64,000 nucleotides of DNA from Pseudomonas ceruminis (GTDB taxonomy: Bacteria > Pseudomonadota > Gammaproteobacteria > Pseudomonadales > Pseudomonadaceae), in assembly GCF_021602025.1 (NCBI RefSeq), contig NZ_BQHW01000015.1, positions 1 to 64,000 on the forward strand, in the 5' to 3' direction. The notes under the pieces were generated by a model that had not been told where the DNA came from, made no database searches, and worked only from the letters and a program-made list of their open reading frames with translations. Both the position numbers and the translations under genes were made by a program. Positions within the stretch are counted from its first letter, which is position 1; each line of letters starts with the position of its first letter. Positions 1-10,797 of this stretch are shown piece after piece.

Positions 1-45
1 GTGCAGATCTACAACACAGAACGGCCCCATATGGCCCTGAAAAAC

Positions 46-76
46 AAAACGCCCGATGCGGTGCATCGGGCGTTTT
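46..76 (-). terminator. Rho-independent terminator of the tRNA operon
   Basis: A perfect 14-bp stem (aaaacgcccgatgc paired with its complement) with a 3-nt loop lies downstream of the last tRNA-Gly on the minus strand. Read on that strand the stem is followed by a T-rich run. Bases 1-45 hold nothing I can identify. Confidence 0.85.
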
Positions 77-163
77 GAGGCCTATCGGCCTACCTGAACA
101 GGTGTAAACCTATTTCAGGACTAGACATTCACAAGGTTTGATTCAACCCCGTAAACCTGTATT

Positions 164-239
<76 letters not shown>

Positions 240-325
240 ATTTTGAAGCCTTTACCGCTATCGGCGTGAAGCGCCACTAAGACCTTCACCACCACTGCAC
301 CGCATAGACGCCACAGTATTTAAAC

Positions 326-401
<76 letters not shown>

Positions 402-404
402 AAA

Positions 405-480
405 TGGCGTCCCCTAGGGGACTCGAACCCCTGTTACCGCCGTGAAAGGGCGGTGTCCTAGGCCACTAGACGAAGGGGAC
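405..480 (-). tRNA. tRNA-Glu (TTC), second copy
   Basis: A 76-nt minus-strand cloverleaf starting GTCCCCTTCG, with anticodon TTC in CCTTTCACG and encoded CCA. It forms a Glu-Gly unit with the tRNA-Gly at 326-401; the same unit recurs at 572-725. Confidence 0.97.
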
Positions 481-571
481 ACACAACACTTTTCAGTGCA
501 CCAGGTTTGAACCTCGCGATTCGGCCTGGGTTTTCTTTTCCTGCCCCGCCGTTAAGCAGTGCCGGAGAAAC

Positions 572-647
<76 letters not shown>

Positions 648-649
648 AT

Positions 650-725
650 TGGCGTCCCCTAGGGGACTCGAACCCCTGTTACCGCCGTGAAAGGGCGGTG
701 TCCTAGGCCACTAGACGAAGGGGAC
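650..725 (-). tRNA. tRNA-Glu (TTC), first copy
   Basis: A 76-nt tRNA-Glu with anticodon TTC and encoded CCA, the same in sequence as the copy at 405-480. It is the first gene of the operon, about 70 nt downstream of the promoter at 800-828. Confidence 0.97.
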
Positions 726-799
726 ACGCTACAAGCATTACTGCCTGCTTTCACTCCCTGCCGCGTTTCGCTGTGAGCTTTACGCTGCAAGTGGCGCGC

Positions 800-828
800 A
801 TTCTATGGATGCCGCGAAAGGCCGTCAA
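800..828 (-). promoter_or_regulatory. Sigma70 promoter of the tRNA operon, stringent type
   Basis: On the minus strand TTGACG (823-828) and TAGAAT (800-805) are separated by exactly 17 bp. The bases after the -10 are G+C only for seven positions (GCGCGCC), the discriminator typical of stringently controlled stable-RNA promoters. An A/T-rich block at about 834-860 could be an UP element. The rest of the interval to 1044 shows no further gene. Confidence 0.85.
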
Positions 829-1044
829 CCCTTTTCTAGAAATTTATTTAAATCAATGACTTCGCTCTCTATAGAGGTAGCTTGCCAGGGGGTGTCCACG
901 GATTGGCGTTGATTTTCTGACGGTCTGAACGCAAAGTGCCATCACTGGAGAAATCCGGCGACGAGCCGACACAGACTCACGTGGCGAGCTGGCTGGCCTG
1001 TTCGCTACACTCTCAATGTAAAACTTCCTGATGAGGCGTTAACG

Positions 1045-1812
1045 GTGACCCCACTTCTGATCACACTGCTCATCGTTGCGGGTATTGCCCTGCTGATCGT
1101 GATCGGCTACCTCAACAACGTGGTCGAGAACAGCAAACTGGAACGCGCGCGGCTGAAAATCGAGCTTGCCGACCGTGTGCGCCGCTGTGGCGAAATCACC
1201 GAGACCTTCCCCGGCCAGTTCATGACCCCGGCCCTCAAGCTGCTGCTGGCCCGTCTGGAACTGAGCCTCAACCAGCGGCAACTGGCCCTGGACAAGCACA
1301 ATGGCGAGCTCAAGGCACGCATCGCCGAACTGGAAGGTTTGATCGCACAGGGCGAGCGAATCCCGGTGAACAACCCTCCAAGCCCGATCCAGACCGAGGT
1401 CAAGGCCAAGGATGTGCGCTTCCTGCTCGAGGCTCTGCACACCCAGATCGTCAGGGCTACCCAGGAAAATGTCCTGCAAACCACCGAGGGCAAGCATTGG
1501 GTAAAGGAAATTCGCCACCTGCTGGTGCTGCTGCACATCGAGTTCTTCAACAACCTTGGCCAGCAGGCCCTGCAACAGGAACAACCGGGCCAGGCGCGAC
1601 TCGCGTTCGAGCGGGGTGTGCAGTACCTGCGCAAGCAGCCTGAGCCAAAAATATACGAAGAACAGCTCACCTACCTGGAGAAACTCCTGGCACGGGCCAA
1701 TGCCCAGGTGCTGGACCAGATGGAGCCGGCCGAAAATGACGAGAACGCGTTGACCCAGGGGCTGAAGACCGATGAGGACGAAACCTGGAAGAAGCGGGTG
1801 ATCTACGACTGA
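1045..1812 (+). CDS. Membrane-anchored coiled-coil protein of unknown function
   Basis: A 255-residue protein starting at GTG with GAGG about 9 nt upstream. Residues 3-22 form one hydrophobic segment (LLITLLIVAGIALLIVIGYL). The rest is hydrophilic and strongly helical, with coiled-coil character at about 65-100 and a TPR-like helical stretch at about 170-225. The likely topology is an N-terminal membrane anchor with a cytoplasmic helical domain. I do not recognise a named family. It stands alone between the tRNA operon and a convergent reductase gene, with a REP palindrome just after its stop. Confidence 0.8.
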   Translation: MTPLLITLLIVAGIALLIVIGYLNNVVENSKLERARLKIELADRVRRCGEITETFPGQFMTPALKLLLARLELSLNQRQLALDKHNGELKARIAELEGLIAQGERIPVNNPPSPIQTEVKAKDVRFLLEALHTQIVRATQENVLQTTEGKHWVKEIRHLLVLLHIEFFNNLGQQALQQEQPGQARLAFERGVQYLRKQPEPKIYEEQLTYLEKLLARANAQVLDQMEPAENDENALTQGLKTDEDETWKKRVIYD

Positions 1813-1815
1813 CCT

Positions 1816-1876
1816 GTGCCGGCCGCTTCGCGGGCCTACCTGTGGGAGCGGGCTTGCCCCGCGAAGCGGCCGGCAC
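1816..1876. repeat. REP palindrome between convergent genes
   Basis: Perfect 19-bp arms (gtgccggccgcttcgcggg at 1816-1834 and its complement at 1858-1876) flank a 23-nt loop. The pattern matches the P. putida REP family. It sits between the 3' ends of two convergent genes, where it may slow exonucleases or end transcription. Confidence 0.8.
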
Positions 1877-1890
1877 TGACAAGGCAGCAA

Positions 1891-2373
1891 TCAGCAGTCG
1901 GTCAATTCCAAAAAGAGCGCCGCCAACCGCTCCAGCCCCACCTGGTCCGCCTCGCTGAAACGCGCCAGCTTCGGGCTGTCCAGGTCCAGCACCCCAATCA
2001 ACCTGCCCGCCTTCACCAGCGGAATCACCAGCTCGCTGTTGGATGCACTGTCACAGGCAATATGCCCTGGAAAGGCATGCACGTCTTCCACCCGCTGAGT
2101 CTGCCCAGTGGCTGCCGCTGCGCCACACACCCCTTTGCTGAAGGGAATGCGCACACAGGCCACCTGGCCCTGGAACGGGCCAAGCACCAACTCTTCGTTG
2201 CGGTTGAGGTAAAACCCCGCCCAGTTCAGGTCGTCCACCTGGTGATAAAGAAACGCCGAGAACTGCGCGGCATTGGCGATGAAGTCGCGCTCGTCGGCAA
2301 ACAGCGCCTGCACTTGGGCCGCCAGCAGGTTGTAGCCGTCGAGGCCGACGCCACCGGCATTGAGATCGATCAT
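1891..2373 (-). CDS. msrC: Free methionine-(R)-sulfoxide reductase, GAF domain
   Basis: A 160-residue single GAF domain of the YebR/fRMsr family, which reduces free methionine-R-sulfoxide. The three family cysteines are present at C73, C83 (GVCG) and C107 (HIACD). Their spacing of 10 and 24 residues is that of the fRMsr active site, where two form the catalytic disulfide. Its ATG follows directly after the TAA of the upstream ATPase gene (TAAATG), so translational coupling is likely. GGAG lies 10 nt before the start, inside the upstream gene. Two other oxidative repair enzymes (Gpx, MsrB) lie 3-4 kb away. Confidence 0.9.
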   Translation of the reverse strand: MIDLNAGGVGLDGYNLLAAQVQALFADERDFIANAAQFSAFLYHQVDDLNWAGFYLNRNEELVLGPFQGQVACVRIPFSKGVCGAAAATGQTQRVEDVHAFPGHIACDSASNSELVIPLVKAGRLIGVLDLDSPKLARFSEADQVGLERLAALFLELTDC

Positions 2374-3261
2374 TTATTTCTGCTCCAACAATTGCAGCCC
2401 AACCCAGTAGCGGGCGAACTGATAGGCACAACGGCCATTACGGTTGCCGCGGCCAGTGGCCCAGCGCACGGCGAGGATGTCGAGGTCTTCGTTGCGCTGC
2501 CACTCAAGGCCTGCAGCCTGCGCCAGCTGCCCAATCCAGTGTTCGACCACGTCGAGGAAGTGTTCCTGGGTGAAGGGGTAGAACGATAGCCACAGGCCAA
2601 ATCGGTCGGACAGGGCGATCTTGTCTTCCACCGCCTCGCTGGGGTGCAACTCGCCATCGACGCGCTTCCAGTTCTCGTTGTCGCTTTCCTTCTCCGGCAC
2701 CAGGTGGCGGCGGTTAGAGGTGGCGTACAACAACACGTTGTCCGGCGCCTGCTCCAGCGAGCCGTCAAGCACGCTCTTGAGTACCCGGTAGTCCCCCTCC
2801 CCCGCTTCGAAGGACAGGTCATCACAGAACAGGATGAAGCGCTGCGCCAACTTCTGCAGTTGCTCGACGACACGCGGCAAGTCGGCCAGGTGGTCGCGCT
2901 CGATCTCGATCAGCCGCAGCCCGGCCCCCGCATGCTCAGCCAGTAGGGCGCGCACCAGCGATGACTTGCCCGTGCCGCGCGAGCCCCACAGCAAGGCGTG
3001 GTTGGCCGGCAGGCCATTGATGAACTGGTGGGTGTTGCGGCCCAACTGGTCACGTTGCTTGTCGACGCCAATCAGGTCGGTCAAGCTGATGTCCAGGCTG
3101 ACCTCAAGCGGCATCAAGTAGCCGGTTCGGCCATCGCGCTGCCAACGGGCGGCCAGGGTGGTGGACCAATCGATGGTCGGGCGTGGTGCCGGCAACAGCG
3201 GTTCGAGACGGGCCAGTACCGATTCGGCGCGTTCCAGGAAAGCATTCAAGCGAGCGTCCAT
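2374..3261 (-). CDS. AAA-type ATPase, DUF815 family
   Basis: A 295-residue ATP-binding protein with Walker A GSRGTGKS at 93-100 and Walker B FILFCDDL at 142-149. The layout matches DUF815/YcfX-like P-loop proteins, whose substrate is unknown. The start is the ATG preceded by AGGAG; the reading frame stays open further upstream but without a better ribosome site. It forms a two-gene unit with the reductase downstream (zero spacing) and is divergent from sagS. The coupling suggests joint expression, but a shared pathway is only inferred. Confidence 0.88.
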   Translation of the reverse strand: MDARLNAFLERAESVLARLEPLLPAPRPTIDWSTTLAARWQRDGRTGYLMPLEVSLDISLTDLIGVDKQRDQLGRNTHQFINGLPANHALLWGSRGTGKSSLVRALLAEHAGAGLRLIEIERDHLADLPRVVEQLQKLAQRFILFCDDLSFEAGEGDYRVLKSVLDGSLEQAPDNVLLYATSNRRHLVPEKESDNENWKRVDGELHPSEAVEDKIALSDRFGLWLSFYPFTQEHFLDVVEHWIGQLAQAAGLEWQRNEDLDILAVRWATGRGNRNGRCAYQFARYWVGLQLLEQK

Positions 3262-3379
3262 GACGACTCCTAGCAAGACAGGTGAGATTAAAAGCTGAAT
3301 GTGTGACAGGCCCGCCAGTAGCCGGGGCTGATCGGCTATGCTTGCGCAGCGCAAGGGACGTGAAACCGGCTCGGGAATC

Positions 3380-5684
<2,305 letters not shown>

Positions 5685-5695
<11 letters not shown>

Positions 5696-6173
5696 GCAGG
5701 CGCTCGATATCGGCCTCCAGGGCCTGGGGCTTGGTGGTCGGCGCATAGCGCGTGACACTACCGCTGGCCGGGTCAACCAGAAATTTCGTGAAATTCCATT
5801 TGATCTTTTGCGACCCCAGCAGGCCCGGGGCGCGTTGCTTGAGCTCGACGAACAGCGGGTGGGCCGCCGGGCCGTTGACCTCGACCTTGCGAAACAGCGG
5901 GAAGCTCACGCCAAAATTGAGCTCACAGAACTGCGCGATCTCGCGGGCATCACCCGGTTCCTGCTTGCCGAACTGATTGCAGGGGAAGCCCAGCACCACC
6001 AGGCCGCGCTCGCGGTACTGCTGCCAGAGCTGCTCCAGCCCCTTGTACTGCGGGGTGAAGCCGCACTGGCTGGCGGTGTTGACCACCAGCAGCGCCTTGC
6101 CGGCGAAGTCGCCCAGCACCTTGTGCTCACCGCCCAGGGTCACACAGGGAATATCCAGCATCGATGCGGCCAT
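5685..6173 (-). CDS. gpx: Glutathione peroxidase family protein (Cys type)
   Basis: A 162-residue thiol peroxidase. The peroxidatic cysteine C37 (NTASQCGFT) replaces selenocysteine. Q71 (GKQEPG), W126 and N127 (IKWNF) complete the catalytic tetrad, and C83 is the probable resolving cysteine. Such bacterial enzymes usually take electrons from thioredoxin. GGAG seven nt before the chosen ATG fixes the start; the frame is open upstream into msrB. It follows msrB by 2 nt, so the two are an operon for repair of peroxide damage. The 3' end overlaps convergent sagS by 11 nt. Confidence 0.93.
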
Positions 6174-6175
6174 GT

Positions 6176-6577
6176 TCAGGCTCCGTTGCGGGGTTTGAAG
6201 TCCAGGCATACCGAGTTGATGCAGTAGCGCAGGCCCGTCGGTGGTGGGCCGTCGGGGAACACATGACCCAGGTGGGCGTCGCACTGCGCGCAGGTGACCT
6301 CGGTACGGATCATGCCATGGGAGGTGTCGCGGATCTCGATCATCGCGCGTTCCTCAAGGGGGGCATAAAAGCTCGGCCAGCCGCAACCAGAATCGAACTT
6401 GGCCTTCGAATCAAACAGCGGCAGGTCACAGCAGATGCAATGGTAGATACCGTCGCGACGCTCGCTGTTGTACTTGCCAGTGAACGGCCGCTCAGTGCCC
6501 TTCAGGCGGCACACCTGGTACTGCTCGGGGTCGAGCATCGCACGCCATTCTTCCAGGGTTTTATCGATCTTTTGCAT
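6176..6577 (-). CDS. msrB: Peptide methionine-(R)-S-oxide reductase MsrB
   Basis: A 133-residue SelR-domain protein that reduces methionine-R-sulfoxide in proteins. Two CxxC pairs (C47/C50 and C96/C99) bind structural zinc. The catalytic cysteine is C119 (RYCIN), and C65 in SGCGWPSF may resolve the sulfenic acid. GAGG precedes the ATG. It is first in the msrB-gpx operon and divergent from alaA; length and motifs are normal for the family. Confidence 0.95.
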   Translation of the reverse strand: MQKIDKTLEEWRAMLDPEQYQVCRLKGTERPFTGKYNSERRDGIYHCICCDLPLFDSKAKFDSGCGWPSFYAPLEERAMIEIRDTSHGMIRTEVTCAQCDAHLGHVFPDGPPPTGLRYCINSVCLDFKPRNGA

Positions 6578-6745
6578 GTAGGGACCTCGGCAGGCTGAAT
6601 TTCACCTCGCGCCGTCTTTTCCGTAACGCGGGTGGCACGTATATTAGTTGGCTTCGTGTGCAAGGCCTCAAGTCTGGCACCCGCGCCCCGCCCTTTCAAA
6701 CCTTTCGACGGCGGCGCACCGCGTATTCTCAATCGGGATCACATC

Positions 6746-7957
6746 ATGCAGTTCAGCAAATCGAACAAGCTCGCCAATGTCTGCTATGACATTCGCGGCC
6801 CGGTGCTCAAGCACGCCAAACGCCTGGAAGAGGAAGGCCATCGCATCCTCAAGCTGAACATCGGCAACCCGGCGCCGTTTGGCTTCGAAGCGCCGGACGA
6901 AATCCTCCAGGATGTGATCCGCAACCTGCCGACCGCACAGGGGTACAGCGATTCCAAGGGCCTGTTCAGTGCGCGCAAGGCGGTGATGCAGTACTGCCAG
7001 CAAAAGGAAATCGAAGGCGTCACCATCGAGGACATCTACCTGGGCAATGGTGTGTCCGAGCTCATCGTCATGTCGATGCAGGCGCTGCTCAACAACGGCG
7101 ACGAAGTGCTGATCCCAGCCCCTGACTACCCGCTGTGGACCGCCGCGGTGAGCCTGGCTGGCGGCAAGCCGGTGCACTACCTGTGCGACGAGCAGGCCGA
7201 CTGGTTCCCGGACCTTGAAGACATCAAGGCCAAGATCTCCCCGAACACCAAGGCCCTGGTGATCATCAACCCGAACAACCCGACCGGTGCCGTGTACTCC
7301 AGGGAGCTGCTGCTGGGCATGCTGGAGCTGGCGCGCGAGCACAACCTGGTGGTGTTCTCCGACGAGATCTACGACAAGATCCTTTACGACGAGGCCGTGC
7401 ACATCAGCACCGCTTCGCTGGCCCCGGACCTGCTGTGCCTGACGTTCAACGGCCTGTCCAAGTCGTACCGGGTAGCGGGCTTCCGTTCCGGCTGGCTGAT
7501 CATCTCTGGGCCCAAGCACCATGCCCAGAGCTACATCGAAGGCATCGACATGCTGGCCAACATGCGCCTGTGCGCCAACGTCCCGGCCCAGCACGCCATC
7601 CAGACCGCACTGGGCGGCTACCAGAGCATCAACGACCTGGTGCTGCCACCGGGCCGCCTGCTGGAGCAGCGCAACCGCACTTATGAGCTGCTCAACGACA
7701 TCCCGGGTGTGAGCTGCGTCAAGCCGATGGGTGCGCTGTACGCGTTCCCGCGGATCGACCCGAAAGTGTGCCCGATCCTCAACGACGAGAAGTTCGCGCT
7801 GGACCTGCTGCTGTCGGAAAAGCTGCTGATCGTTCAAGGTACGGCGTTCAACTGGCCGTGGCCGGACCACTTCCGTGTGGTGACATTGCCGCGGGTGGAT
7901 GACCTGGAGGCGGCGATTGGCCGGATTGGCAACTTCCTGCGCACTTATTCGCAGTAG
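6746..7957 (+). CDS. alaA: Alanine-synthesising aminotransferase AlaA
   Basis: A 403-residue fold-type I PLP aminotransferase close to E. coli AlaA (glutamate-pyruvate transaminase, about 405 residues). Near-identical blocks include NIGNPAPFGF, NPNNPTGAVY and the C-terminal GTAFNWPWPDHF. The PLP-binding lysine is K239 in NGLSKSYR. The start is the ATG at 6746 with GGGA upstream; the frame is open for 38 codons further, but those residues do not look like the family. It is divergent from msrB and followed by a palindrome. Confidence 0.93.
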   Translation: MQFSKSNKLANVCYDIRGPVLKHAKRLEEEGHRILKLNIGNPAPFGFEAPDEILQDVIRNLPTAQGYSDSKGLFSARKAVMQYCQQKEIEGVTIEDIYLGNGVSELIVMSMQALLNNGDEVLIPAPDYPLWTAAVSLAGGKPVHYLCDEQADWFPDLEDIKAKISPNTKALVIINPNNPTGAVYSRELLLGMLELAREHNLVVFSDEIYDKILYDEAVHISTASLAPDLLCLTFNGLSKSYRVAGFRSGWLIISGPKHHAQSYIEGIDMLANMRLCANVPAQHAIQTALGGYQSINDLVLPPGRLLEQRNRTYELLNDIPGVSCVKPMGALYAFPRIDPKVCPILNDEKFALDLLLSEKLLIVQGTAFNWPWPDHFRVVTLPRVDDLEAAIGRIGNFLRTYSQ

Positions 7958-7968
7958 ATGATGGCCTC

Positions 7969-8034
7969 TTCGCAGCACAAGGCTGCTCCTACAGGTGTAC
8001 GCGTTCCCCTTTAGGAGCAGCCTTGTGCTGCGAA
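7969..8034. repeat. Long REP-like palindrome
   Basis: Perfect 23-bp arms at 7969-7991 and 8012-8034 (core cgcagcacaaggctgctcct) enclose a 20-nt loop. It lies 11 nt after the alaA stop and probably stabilises or ends that transcript. Confidence 0.75.
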
Positions 8035-8159
8035 TGGGCTGCAAAGCAGCCCCGTACAATCTCACAGGGTGTTTCTTACATCCTGCAACGCTCTATCCCA
8101 CAGCCCCCGCGTCATCCTCTGCCATACTGCGCCGTACACAGTTTGAAATAGTCGGCCGA

Positions 8160-8187
8160 TTGAAACCGCGCGACTGGCCCCTTATAT
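8160..8187 (+). promoter_or_regulatory. Possible RpoH (sigma32) promoter of htpX
   Basis: TTGAAA (8160-8165) is followed after 12 nt by CCCCTTATAT-type sequence (8178-8187). This resembles the heat-shock consensus CTTGAAA / CCCCATNT. htpX is a heat-shock gene in E. coli. The match is by eye only. Confidence 0.5.
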
Positions 8188-8233
8188 ACCCCGCATACGC
8201 AACAAACCCATCCGTCAGGAGAACGTAACAACC

Positions 8234-9121
8234 ATGATGCGCATTCTGTTGTTTGTAGCCACCAACCTCGCGGTGGTGCTGGTTGCAAGCATTACCCTGA
8301 GCCTGTTCGGCTTCAACGGGTTCATGGCCGCCAACGGGGTTGACCTCAACCTCAGCAGCCTGCTGGTGTTCTGCGCCGTGTTCGGTTTTGCCGGCTCCCT
8401 TATCTCGCTGTTCATCTCCAAGTGGATGGCGAAGATGACCACCGGCACCCAGATCATTTCCCAGCCACGCACCCGCCACGAACAGTGGCTGCTGCAAACG
8501 GTCGAGGAGTTGTCGCGCGAAGCCGGCATCAAGATGCCCGAGGTAGGTATTTTCCCGGCCTACGAGGCTAACGCCTTCGCCACCGGCTGGAACCGTAACG
8601 ACGCCCTGGTGGCCGTCTCCCAGGGCCTGCTGGAGCGCTTCTCGCCCGATGAAGTGCGTGCCGTACTGGCCCACGAAATCGGCCACGTGGCCAACGGTGA
8701 CATGGTCACCCTGGCATTGGTACAGGGCGTGGTGAACACCTTCGTGATGTTCTTCGCCCGCATCATCGGCAACTTCGTCGACAAGGTCATCTTCAAGAAC
8801 GAAGAAGGCCAGGGCATTGCCTACTACGTAGCGACCATCGTCGCCGAACTGGTGCTGGGCATCCTGGCAAGCATGATCGTCATGTGGTTCTCGCGCCGCC
8901 GCGAATACCGCGCCGACGAAGCCGGTGCTCAGCTTGCCGGTACCGCCGCAATGATCGGCGCCCTGCAGCGCCTGCGCGTGGAACAGGGCCTGCCGGTGCA
9001 CATGCCCGACACCTTGAAGGCCTTCGGCATCAACGGTGGCCTCAAGCATGGCCTGGCCGGCCTGCTGATGAGCCACCCGCCGCTGGAAGAGCGTATCGAG
9101 GCACTGCGCCGCCGCGGCTGA
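8234..9121 (+). CDS. htpX: Membrane zinc metalloprotease HtpX
   Basis: A 295-residue inner-membrane M48 protease that degrades misfolded membrane proteins together with FtsH. TM segments are at about 4-24 and 42-62, with further hydrophobic stretches near 160-180 and 195-218. The zinc site is HEIGH at 147-151 with catalytic E148, and the third ligand is E224 in RRREY. AGGAG precedes the double ATG. It is monocistronic, with a heat-shock-like promoter upstream and a clear terminator downstream. Confidence 0.96.
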   Translation: MMRILLFVATNLAVVLVASITLSLFGFNGFMAANGVDLNLSSLLVFCAVFGFAGSLISLFISKWMAKMTTGTQIISQPRTRHEQWLLQTVEELSREAGIKMPEVGIFPAYEANAFATGWNRNDALVAVSQGLLERFSPDEVRAVLAHEIGHVANGDMVTLALVQGVVNTFVMFFARIIGNFVDKVIFKNEEGQGIAYYVATIVAELVLGILASMIVMWFSRRREYRADEAGAQLAGTAAMIGALQRLRVEQGLPVHMPDTLKAFGINGGLKHGLAGLLMSHPPLEERIEALRRRG

Positions 9122-9136
9122 TTGTTCAGGCGATGA

Positions 9137-9162
9137 GAAAGGGCGACTTCGGTCGCCCTTTC
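9137..9162 (+). terminator. Terminator of htpX
   Basis: An 11-bp stem (gaaagggcgac / gtcgccctttc) with a TTCG tetraloop is followed by ttgttt. It lies 15 nt after the htpX stop. Confidence 0.85.
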
Positions 9163-9187
9163 TTGTTTCTGTGCCCTGCCCTCCCAA

Positions 9188-9838
9188 TCAGCACTGAACG
9201 CGATACACCCGCTCCAACAGGCTGGTCAAGCCCGCCTGCTGGAACTTCGGGCTTTCCCCGATCAATTCATTCGTTTCCAGCGCTTGCAGGCTCCAGCCCG
9301 CAAGCCCCTGACGAACCTCATCGTCTCCCACCGAAAACGGCGGCCCGGCAAGCAGCTTCTGGTCGTAATCCAGGGTCACCAGCAGGCCCTTGGCGCCCAC
9401 CGGCAGCGCCCGTGAAAGCAGTGCCAGGTAACGCTCGCGCATCACCGGGGGCAGCGCGATCATTGCTGCACGGTCATACAGCCCTGCACAATCGGCGATA
9501 TCCTCCGCCCGCAAGGCGAAGAAATCCCCGCACCACACCTGCACATCGCCACTGCGCCAGACCTCGAATGCACCTTGTCGTGACACCTGGGCGTCCAGCC
9601 CATGCTCCGTGAAGAAGGCTTCCACCGCCCGCGGTGACAGCTCGATACCCAGCACCCGATGCCCCTGTGCCGCCAACCAGGCCAGATCCAGGCTCTTGCC
9701 ACACAAGGGCACCAGCACACGGCTGCCCGCAGCCAACCCAAGCGCTGGCCAATGCCGTTGCAAATAAGGGCTCGGCTGTGCCTGGTGAAAACCAATCTGG
9801 TTGTCGGCCCACTTGCGGTGCCAAAACGCCGGCTCCAT
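9188..9838 (-). CDS. tpm: Thiopurine S-methyltransferase
   Basis: A 216-residue SAM-dependent methyltransferase of the TPMT family, which methylates thiols and in Pseudomonas also selenium or tellurium compounds. It starts with the typical MEPAFWHRKW and has the SAM-binding VLVPLCGKSLD at about 41-51 and GIELSP at about 64-69. AGGAGG stands directly before the ATG. It is convergent to htpX and divergent from the YgiD gene. Confidence 0.93.
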   Translation of the reverse strand: MEPAFWHRKWADNQIGFHQAQPSPYLQRHWPALGLAAGSRVLVPLCGKSLDLAWLAAQGHRVLGIELSPRAVEAFFTEHGLDAQVSRQGAFEVWRSGDVQVWCGDFFALRAEDIADCAGLYDRAAMIALPPVMRERYLALLSRALPVGAKGLLVTLDYDQKLLAGPPFSVGDDEVRQGLAGWSLQALETNELIGESPKFQQAGLTSLLERVYRVQC

Positions 9839-9939
9839 GCTTCCTCCTGGTTTTTCGATAAGTTTGGCGAAGATCTTATATTGGATGTCGATCGGTAACT
9901 GGCCGAAGATGAGGGCATCTTAACCTTCAGGACCCCGCC

Positions 9940-10707
9940 ATGCTGCCCAGTCTGTTCATTTCCCACGGTTCCCCCATGCTTGCCCTGCAACCCGGCGCCA
10001 GCGGGCCGGCCCTGGCCGGACTGGCCAATGCCCTGCCCCGCCCGAAGGCGATCGTGGTGGTGTCTGCCCACTGGGAAAGTCGCGCGCTGCTGGTGACCGG
10101 CAGCAAGCAGCCACAGACCTGGCATGATTTCCACGGGTTCCCCGCTGCGCTGTATGCGGTGCAGTACCCCGCTCCGGGCGAGCCAGGGCTGGCGATGAAG
10201 GTCAGCAATTTGCTGAACGGTGCGGGCCTGCCAGCGCGCCTGGATGGCCAGCGGCCGTTCGACCACGGCGCCTGGGTACCCCTGTCGCTGATGTACCCAG
10301 ACGCAAGCATTCCTGTGCTTCAAGTTTCCTTGCCCAGCCACGCAGGGCCTGCACTCCAGCTCAAGGTTGGCCAGGCACTGGCGGCATTGCGCGATGAGGG
10401 CGTCCTGCTGGTGGGGTCCGGGAGTATCACCCACAACCTGGGTGAGCTTGACTGGCATGCCGGGCCGGAGGTAATCGAGCCGTGGGCGCTGGCGTTCCGG
10501 GATTGGGTGGTGGAGAAGCTGGGCGAGGATGACCAGGCCGCCCTGCTGGACTTCAAGCGACAGGCGCCGTTTGCCGTGCGCAATCACCCCAGTGATGAGC
10601 ATTTTTTGCCGTTGTTCTTTGCCCTTGGGGCGGGTGGAAAATTCGGCATCGTGCACCAGGGGTTTACCTTAGGCGCACTGGGGATGGACATCTACCGGTT
10701 CGACTGA
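9940..10707 (+). CDS. ygiD: Extradiol ring-cleavage dioxygenase, YgiD (4,5-DOPA) family
   Basis: A 255-residue LigB-type dioxygenase. Predicted metal ligands are H9 (SHGSP), H44 (SAHWE) and a later histidine in NHPSDEHFLP. The bacterial family is related to plant 4,5-DOPA dioxygenase; the natural bacterial substrate is uncertain. AGGA lies before the ATG. It is divergent from tpm and ends before a strong bidirectional terminator. Confidence 0.88.
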   Translation: MLPSLFISHGSPMLALQPGASGPALAGLANALPRPKAIVVVSAHWESRALLVTGSKQPQTWHDFHGFPAALYAVQYPAPGEPGLAMKVSNLLNGAGLPARLDGQRPFDHGAWVPLSLMYPDASIPVLQVSLPSHAGPALQLKVGQALAALRDEGVLLVGSGSITHNLGELDWHAGPEVIEPWALAFRDWVVEKLGEDDQAALLDFKRQAPFAVRNHPSDEHFLPLFFALGAGGKFGIVHQGFTLGALGMDIYRFD

Positions 10708-10716
10708 AAGCCCTTA

Positions 10717-10734
10717 TCGCCGGCAAGCCGGCGA
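10717..10734. repeat. Short REP-type palindrome
   Basis: tcgccggc-aa-gccggcga, a perfect 8-bp dyad of the kind that recurs at other gene ends in this window. Confidence 0.6.
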
Positions 10735-10752
10735 CCGGGCCCACACGGATAA

Positions 10753-10784
10753 AAAAAATCCCCGACCTAGGCCGGGGATTTTTT
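10753..10784. terminator. Bidirectional terminator between ygiD and deaD
   Basis: The arms aaaaaatccccg (10753-10764) and cggggatttttt (10773-10784) are perfectly complementary. The T-run faces out on both strands, fitting the convergent genes on either side. Confidence 0.9.
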
Positions 10785-10797
10785 CGTTACGCCAGGA

